The notes beneath the pieces are model-generated. The model was not told where the DNA came from. It ran no database searches and saw only the letters and a list, made by a program, of their open reading frames with translations. From Thalassobellus citreus (GTDB lineage Bacteria; Bacteroidota; Bacteroidia; Flavobacteriales; Flavobacteriaceae), in contig NZ_JBISCC010000127.1 in assembly GCF_044385915.1 (NCBI RefSeq), positions 124,001 through 188,000 of the forward strand: DNA of 64,000 nt, read 5' to 3'. The translations under genes were made by a program, and so were the position numbers. Below, in pieces: positions 60,551 through 64,000 of the stretch (its first letter is position 1; each line of letters opens with the position of its first letter).

Positions 60551-62563
60551 ATGGCTTTAGATTCAAGAGTACCAAAAGGTCCAATTAAAGATAAATGGAC
60601 AACTTATAAAGATAAAATCAATCTTGTTAATCCTGCAAACAAACGTCATATTGATGTTATTGTTGTTGGAACAGGATTAGCTGGAGGTTCAGCTGCTGCA
60701 ACATTAGCAGAGTTAGGATATAATGTAAAAGCATTTGCTTATCAAGATTCACCACGTAGAGCGCATTCTATTGCAGCTCAAGGTGGAATTAACGCAGCGA
60801 AAAACTATCAAGGTGATGGTGATTCAACATACAGATTATTTTATGATACCGTAAAAGGAGGCGATTACCGTTCTCGTGAAGCTAACGTTTATCGTTTAGC
60901 TGAGGTGTCTGCAAATATTATCGATCAATGTGTAGCACAAGGAGTTCCTTTTGCTCGTGATTATGGAGGGCTTTTAGATAACCGTTCATTTGGTGGTGTA
61001 TTAGTATCTAGAACGTTTTATGCTAAAGGTCAAACAGGACAACAATTATTATTAGGAGCATATTCAGCAATGAATAGACAAATTGCTCGTGGTAAAATTG
61101 AAATGTTTAACCGTCATGAAATGCTAGATGTTGTAAAAGTTGATGGTAAAGCAAGAGGTATTATAGCTCGTAATTTAATTACAGGGGAGATAGAAAGACA
61201 TTCTGCTCATGCTGTAGTAATTGCTTCAGGAGGATACGGAAATGTATATTTCTTATCAACCAATGCTATGGGATCTAATGCAACAGCTGCTTGGAAAATT
61301 CATAAAAAAGGGGCTTATTTCGCTAACCCATGTTATACGCAAATTCACCCAACATGTATTCCACGTTCAGGGGATTACCAATCTAAATTAACTTTAATGT
61401 CTGAATCGTTACGTAATGACGGACGTATTTGGGTTCCTAAGAATATAGAAGATGTAAAGGCGATAAGAGAAGGAAGTAAAAAACCAACCGACTTATCTGA
61501 AGATGAAAGAGATTATTATTTAGAGCGTCGTTATCCTGCATTTGGTAACTTAGTACCACGTGATGTTGCATCAAGAGCTGCTAAAGAACGTTGTGATGCT
61601 GGTTACGGTGTAAATGCAACAGGAGAAGCGGTGTATTTAGATTTTGCAGCTGCTATTGAACGTTACGGGAAAGAGCAAGCAAAAATTCATAATATTAAAA
61701 ATGCATCAGCAGAAAAAATATACGAATTAGGTCAAGCCATAGTAGAGGCTAAATATGGAAACCTATTCCAAATGTATGAGAAAATTGTAGATCAAAATCC
61801 ATACAAAACTCCTATGATGATTTATCCAGCAGTTCACTATACAATGGGTGGTGTTTGGGTTGATTATAACTTAATGACAACCATTCCTGGATGTTATTGT
61901 ATTGGAGAAGCTAATTTCTCTGATCACGGTGCAAACAGACTAGGAGCTTCTGCATTAATGCAAGGTTTAGCCGATGGTTATTTTGTATTACCTTATACAA
62001 TTGGCGATTATTTAGCTGATGATATTAGAACAGGAAAAATTCCAACTGATACTCCAGAATTTGATGAAGTTGAAAAAGAAGTAAAAGATAGAATTGATTT
62101 CTTCGTAAATAATAAAGGAACAAAATCTGTTGATTATTTCCACAAAAAACTTGGAAAAGTAATGTGGGATAAAGTAGGAATGGCACGTAATGCTAAGGGA
62201 TTAACCGAAGCAATGGCAGAAATTAAAGCTATTCGTGAAGAATTCTGGAAAGAAGTTAAAGTACCTGGAAGTGCTAATGAAATGAATACCGAGCTTGAAA
62301 AAGCTGGACGTGTTGCCGATTTCTTAGAGTTAGGAGAGTTATTTGCAAAAGATGCTTTAACAAGAGAAGAATCTTGTGGAGGACATTTTAGAGAAGAATC
62401 TGCAGAGGAAGATGGCCCGCAAAAAGGAGAAGCAAAACGTAATGATAAAGATTTCGCTTTTGTATCTGCTTGGGAATATAAAGGAGAACCAGCTGATGCG
62501 GTTTTACATAAAGAAGAATTAGAATTTAAAGATATCGAATTAAAACAACGTTCATACAAATAA
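60551..62563 (+). CDS. sdhA: Succinate dehydrogenase/fumarate reductase flavoprotein subunit
   Basis: 670-residue catalytic subunit that oxidises succinate and carries covalent FAD. The dinucleotide loop is VVGTGLAGGSAAATLAE, and the FAD-linked His lies in RRAHSIAAQGGINAAKN. The active-site stretch HPTCIPRSG, the capping motif, and GEANFSDHGANRLGASALMQGL (in parts GANRLGASA) are conserved. Length is typical of the B-type enzyme. It starts 12 bases after sdhC. Confidence 0.96.
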   Translation: MALDSRVPKGPIKDKWTTYKDKINLVNPANKRHIDVIVVGTGLAGGSAAATLAELGYNVKAFAYQDSPRRAHSIAAQGGINAAKNYQGDGDSTYRLFYDTVKGGDYRSREANVYRLAEVSANIIDQCVAQGVPFARDYGGLLDNRSFGGVLVSRTFYAKGQTGQQLLLGAYSAMNRQIARGKIEMFNRHEMLDVVKVDGKARGIIARNLITGEIERHSAHAVVIASGGYGNVYFLSTNAMGSNATAAWKIHKKGAYFANPCYTQIHPTCIPRSGDYQSKLTLMSESLRNDGRIWVPKNIEDVKAIREGSKKPTDLSEDERDYYLERRYPAFGNLVPRDVASRAAKERCDAGYGVNATGEAVYLDFAAAIERYGKEQAKIHNIKNASAEKIYELGQAIVEAKYGNLFQMYEKIVDQNPYKTPMMIYPAVHYTMGGVWVDYNLMTTIPGCYCIGEANFSDHGANRLGASALMQGLADGYFVLPYTIGDYLADDIRTGKIPTDTPEFDEVEKEVKDRIDFFVNNKGTKSVDYFHKKLGKVMWDKVGMARNAKGLTEAMAEIKAIREEFWKEVKVPGSANEMNTELEKAGRVADFLELGELFAKDALTREESCGGHFREESAEEDGPQKGEAKRNDKDFAFVSAWEYKGEPADAVLHKEELEFKDIELKQRSYK

Positions 62564-62573
62564 TAAAGACACT

Positions 62574-63314
62574 ATGAATTTAACACTTAAAATTTGGAGA
62601 CAAAAAGACGCTTCTTCTAAGGGGCAAATGGTCGATTATAAAGTCACTGATATTTCAGAGCATATGTCTTTTTTAGAAATGATGGATGTTCTAAATGAAC
62701 AATTAGTAAATACTGGAGAAGAGCCTGTTGCTTTCGATCATGATTGTCGTGAAGGTATTTGCGGAATGTGTTCTATGTATATTAACGGTGAAGCACATGG
62801 GCCTGATAGAGGTGTAACTACTTGTCAGTTACACATGCGTATGTTTAAAGATGGAGATACTATTACTATAGAACCATTTAGAGCCGCAGCTTTTCCTGTA
62901 ATAAAAGATTTAATTGTTGATAGAATGGCTTTTGAGCGTATTCAACAAGCCGGAGGTTACATTTCTGTAAATACATCAGGTAATACACAAGACGCAAATT
63001 CACTACCTATTTCTAAGCATGCTGCCGATGAAGCTATGGATGCTGCAACTTGTATTGGTTGTGGTGCTTGTGTTGCTACTTGTAAAAACTCTTCTGCAAT
63101 GTTATTTGTAGGCGCTAAAGTTTCTCAGTACGCATTATTACCTCAAGGACAAGTCGAGGCTGCAGATCGTGTTAAAAACATGGTAGCTCAAATGGATTTA
63201 GAAGGTTTTGGAAACTGTACTAATACAGGAGCTTGTGAAGTGGAATGTCCTAAAGGAATTTCATTAGATAATATTGCTAGAATGAATAGAGAATTAATGA
63301 AAGCGAACTTATAA
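62574..63314 (+). CDS. sdhB: Succinate dehydrogenase/fumarate reductase iron-sulfur subunit
   Basis: 246-residue electron-transfer subunit. The [2Fe-2S] site uses CREGICGMC and the Cys in TTCQLH; the C-terminal ferredoxin part uses CIGCGACVATC and CTNTGACEVECPKGI for the [4Fe-4S] and [3Fe-4S] clusters. Starts 10 bases after sdhA and ends in a terminator. Its clusters would be supplied by the SUF system encoded about 15 kb upstream. Confidence 0.96.
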   Translation: MNLTLKIWRQKDASSKGQMVDYKVTDISEHMSFLEMMDVLNEQLVNTGEEPVAFDHDCREGICGMCSMYINGEAHGPDRGVTTCQLHMRMFKDGDTITIEPFRAAAFPVIKDLIVDRMAFERIQQAGGYISVNTSGNTQDANSLPISKHAADEAMDAATCIGCGACVATCKNSSAMLFVGAKVSQYALLPQGQVEAADRVKNMVAQMDLEGFGNCTNTGACEVECPKGISLDNIARMNRELMKANL

Positions 63315-63338
63315 AAACGCTATTAATTTTATAAAATT

Positions 63339-63369
63339 AAAATCCCATACATTTTGTATGGGATTTTTT
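63339..63369 (+). terminator. Terminator after sdhCAB
   Basis: AAAATCCCATAC (63339-63350) and GTATGGGATTTT (63356-63367) around a 5-base loop, followed by T residues. Confidence 0.92.
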
Positions 63370-63397
63370 GTTTAGCTTTAGTATCTAAAATATTTTA

Positions 63398-64000
63398 ATG
63401 TATATAAAAGGAATATGTCTTTTTCTATTACTCTCTTTTTTTGAGATTAGCGGACAAACATTAACTCAAGAAAAAACTGTTTCTTTTAATGAAGCAGCTC
63501 TACTTCAGAATTTAAAAACATTGTCTTCAGATTTATATGAAGGTAGACGCACCAGTACTCAAGGAGCAGTAAGAGCTAAGAAGTTTATTATTAATGAATT
63601 TTCTAAGTTAGATGTTTTACCTATAAATAAATCTTACGAGCAACATTTTTCATTTATAAACCATAGAAAACAATATAACGGAACAAATGTTTTAGGACTT
63701 ATTAAAGGAACGACATTAGTTAATGAATACATTGTTATTAGTGCGCACTACGATCATGAAGGTATAAAAAACGGAGAAATATTTAATGGCGCAGATGATA
63801 ATGCTTCTGGTATAAGCGCATTATTTGCCTTTGCTGAATATTTTAAAAAGTATCCACCAAAACATTCGGTAATTTTAGCAGCTTTTGATGGTGAGGAGTT
63901 AGATTTACAAGGCTCTAAATATTTTGTAAATCATACAGTGGTGCCGTTAAAACAAATTAAGGCAAATCTTAATTTAGATATGATTAGCCGTAGCGATAAA
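63398..64000 (+). CDS. M28 family aminopeptidase, N-terminal part (cut by window end)
   Basis: The frame from the ATG at 63398 stays open to the last base, giving 201 residues. A signal peptide (1-20, FFEISGQ) points to export. The M28 zinc ligands are His117 and Asp119 in SAHYDH, Asp133 in GADDNASG, Glu166-Glu167 in FDGEELD and Asp194 in NLDMISR, so both metal sites are largely present and the missing part should hold the last His. M28 enzymes release N-terminal amino acids from peptides. It starts 29 bases after the sdhB terminator and has no obvious link to it. Confidence 0.92.
   Translation, partial: MYIKGICLFLLLSFFEISGQTLTQEKTVSFNEAALLQNLKTLSSDLYEGRRTSTQGAVRAKKFIINEFSKLDVLPINKSYEQHFSFINHRKQYNGTNVLGLIKGTTLVNEYIVISAHYDHEGIKNGEIFNGADDNASGISALFAFAEYFKKYPPKHSVILAAFDGEELDLQGSKYFVNHTVVPLKQIKANLNLDMISRSDK

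Overview
The window is a stretch of an AT-rich chromosome from a member of the Bacteroidetes, almost certainly family Flavobacteriaceae. The evidence is two secreted proteins with type IX secretion (T9SS) C-terminal sorting domains, two TonB-dependent receptor/lipoprotein pairs, many lipobox and 'SxSAQ'-type signal peptides, promoters of the Bacteroidetes type (TTG ... TAnnTTTG), almost no strong Shine-Dalgarno sites, and families largely confined to the group (DUF3078, DUF2480, DUF5689, long type-2 IleS, DksA-like protein next to lspA). I cannot name the genus. No tRNA, rRNA, CRISPR array, insertion sequence, prophage or origin was found.

Layout. 1-4137: the end of ileS, a dksA/traR-like gene, lspA and a large secreted protein with an OmpA-like segment. 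4134-6979 (minus): a compact operon rimB-like / rimK / aspartoacylase-like / 5-formyl-THF cyclo-ligase. 7111-15956 (plus): uvrC, a patatin phospholipase fused to an outer-membrane barrel, a DUF3108 protein, tryptophan 2,3-dioxygenase, an M23 lipoprotein peptidase and pgi, ended by a strong terminator. 16116-30392: two TonB receptor/lipoprotein pairs interleaved with three nucleases (a T9SS-exported endonuclease I and two endonuclease/exonuclease/phosphatase family enzymes). I read this as a possible extracellular nucleic-acid scavenging region. 30567-31784: hflX.

31788-38400 (minus): a five-gene operon made of a stand-alone response regulator, a membrane-anchored HEAT-repeat protein, a processive-type family 2 glycosyltransferase, an LtaS-like membrane sulfatase/phosphotransferase with a TPR tail, and a TPR-plus-YaiO outer-membrane barrel. 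The last two proteins share a homologous TPR-like module. This looks like a complete route for making, modifying and exporting an envelope or extracellular glycopolymer, and is my best candidate for an undescribed system.

38613-49250 (minus): a DUF3078 protein, then the SUF iron-sulfur assembly genes (sufA-like, sufB, an unknown lipoprotein, sufC, sufD, sufS, then sufE, a sufT/DUF59 gene, a cupin and a DUF2480 gene). An M43-type metalloprotease and a META-domain lipoprotein are inserted between sufS and sufE. The gaps inside the suf operon carry several kinds of repeat. 49433-54246: thiL, three small Cys-rich paralogues, an alpha/beta hydrolase and a CoA-disulfide reductase/rhodanese fusion. 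54306-57814: an ACT-like regulator divergent from an aspartate kinase gene, then an Xaa-Pro aminopeptidase. 57934-63314: a T9SS metalloprotease and sdhCAB. 63398 to the end: the start of an M28 aminopeptidase cut by the window edge.

Functional names rest on motifs and family resemblance read by eye. Pathway-level proposals (nucleic-acid scavenging, glycopolymer export) are inferences from gene neighbourhood.
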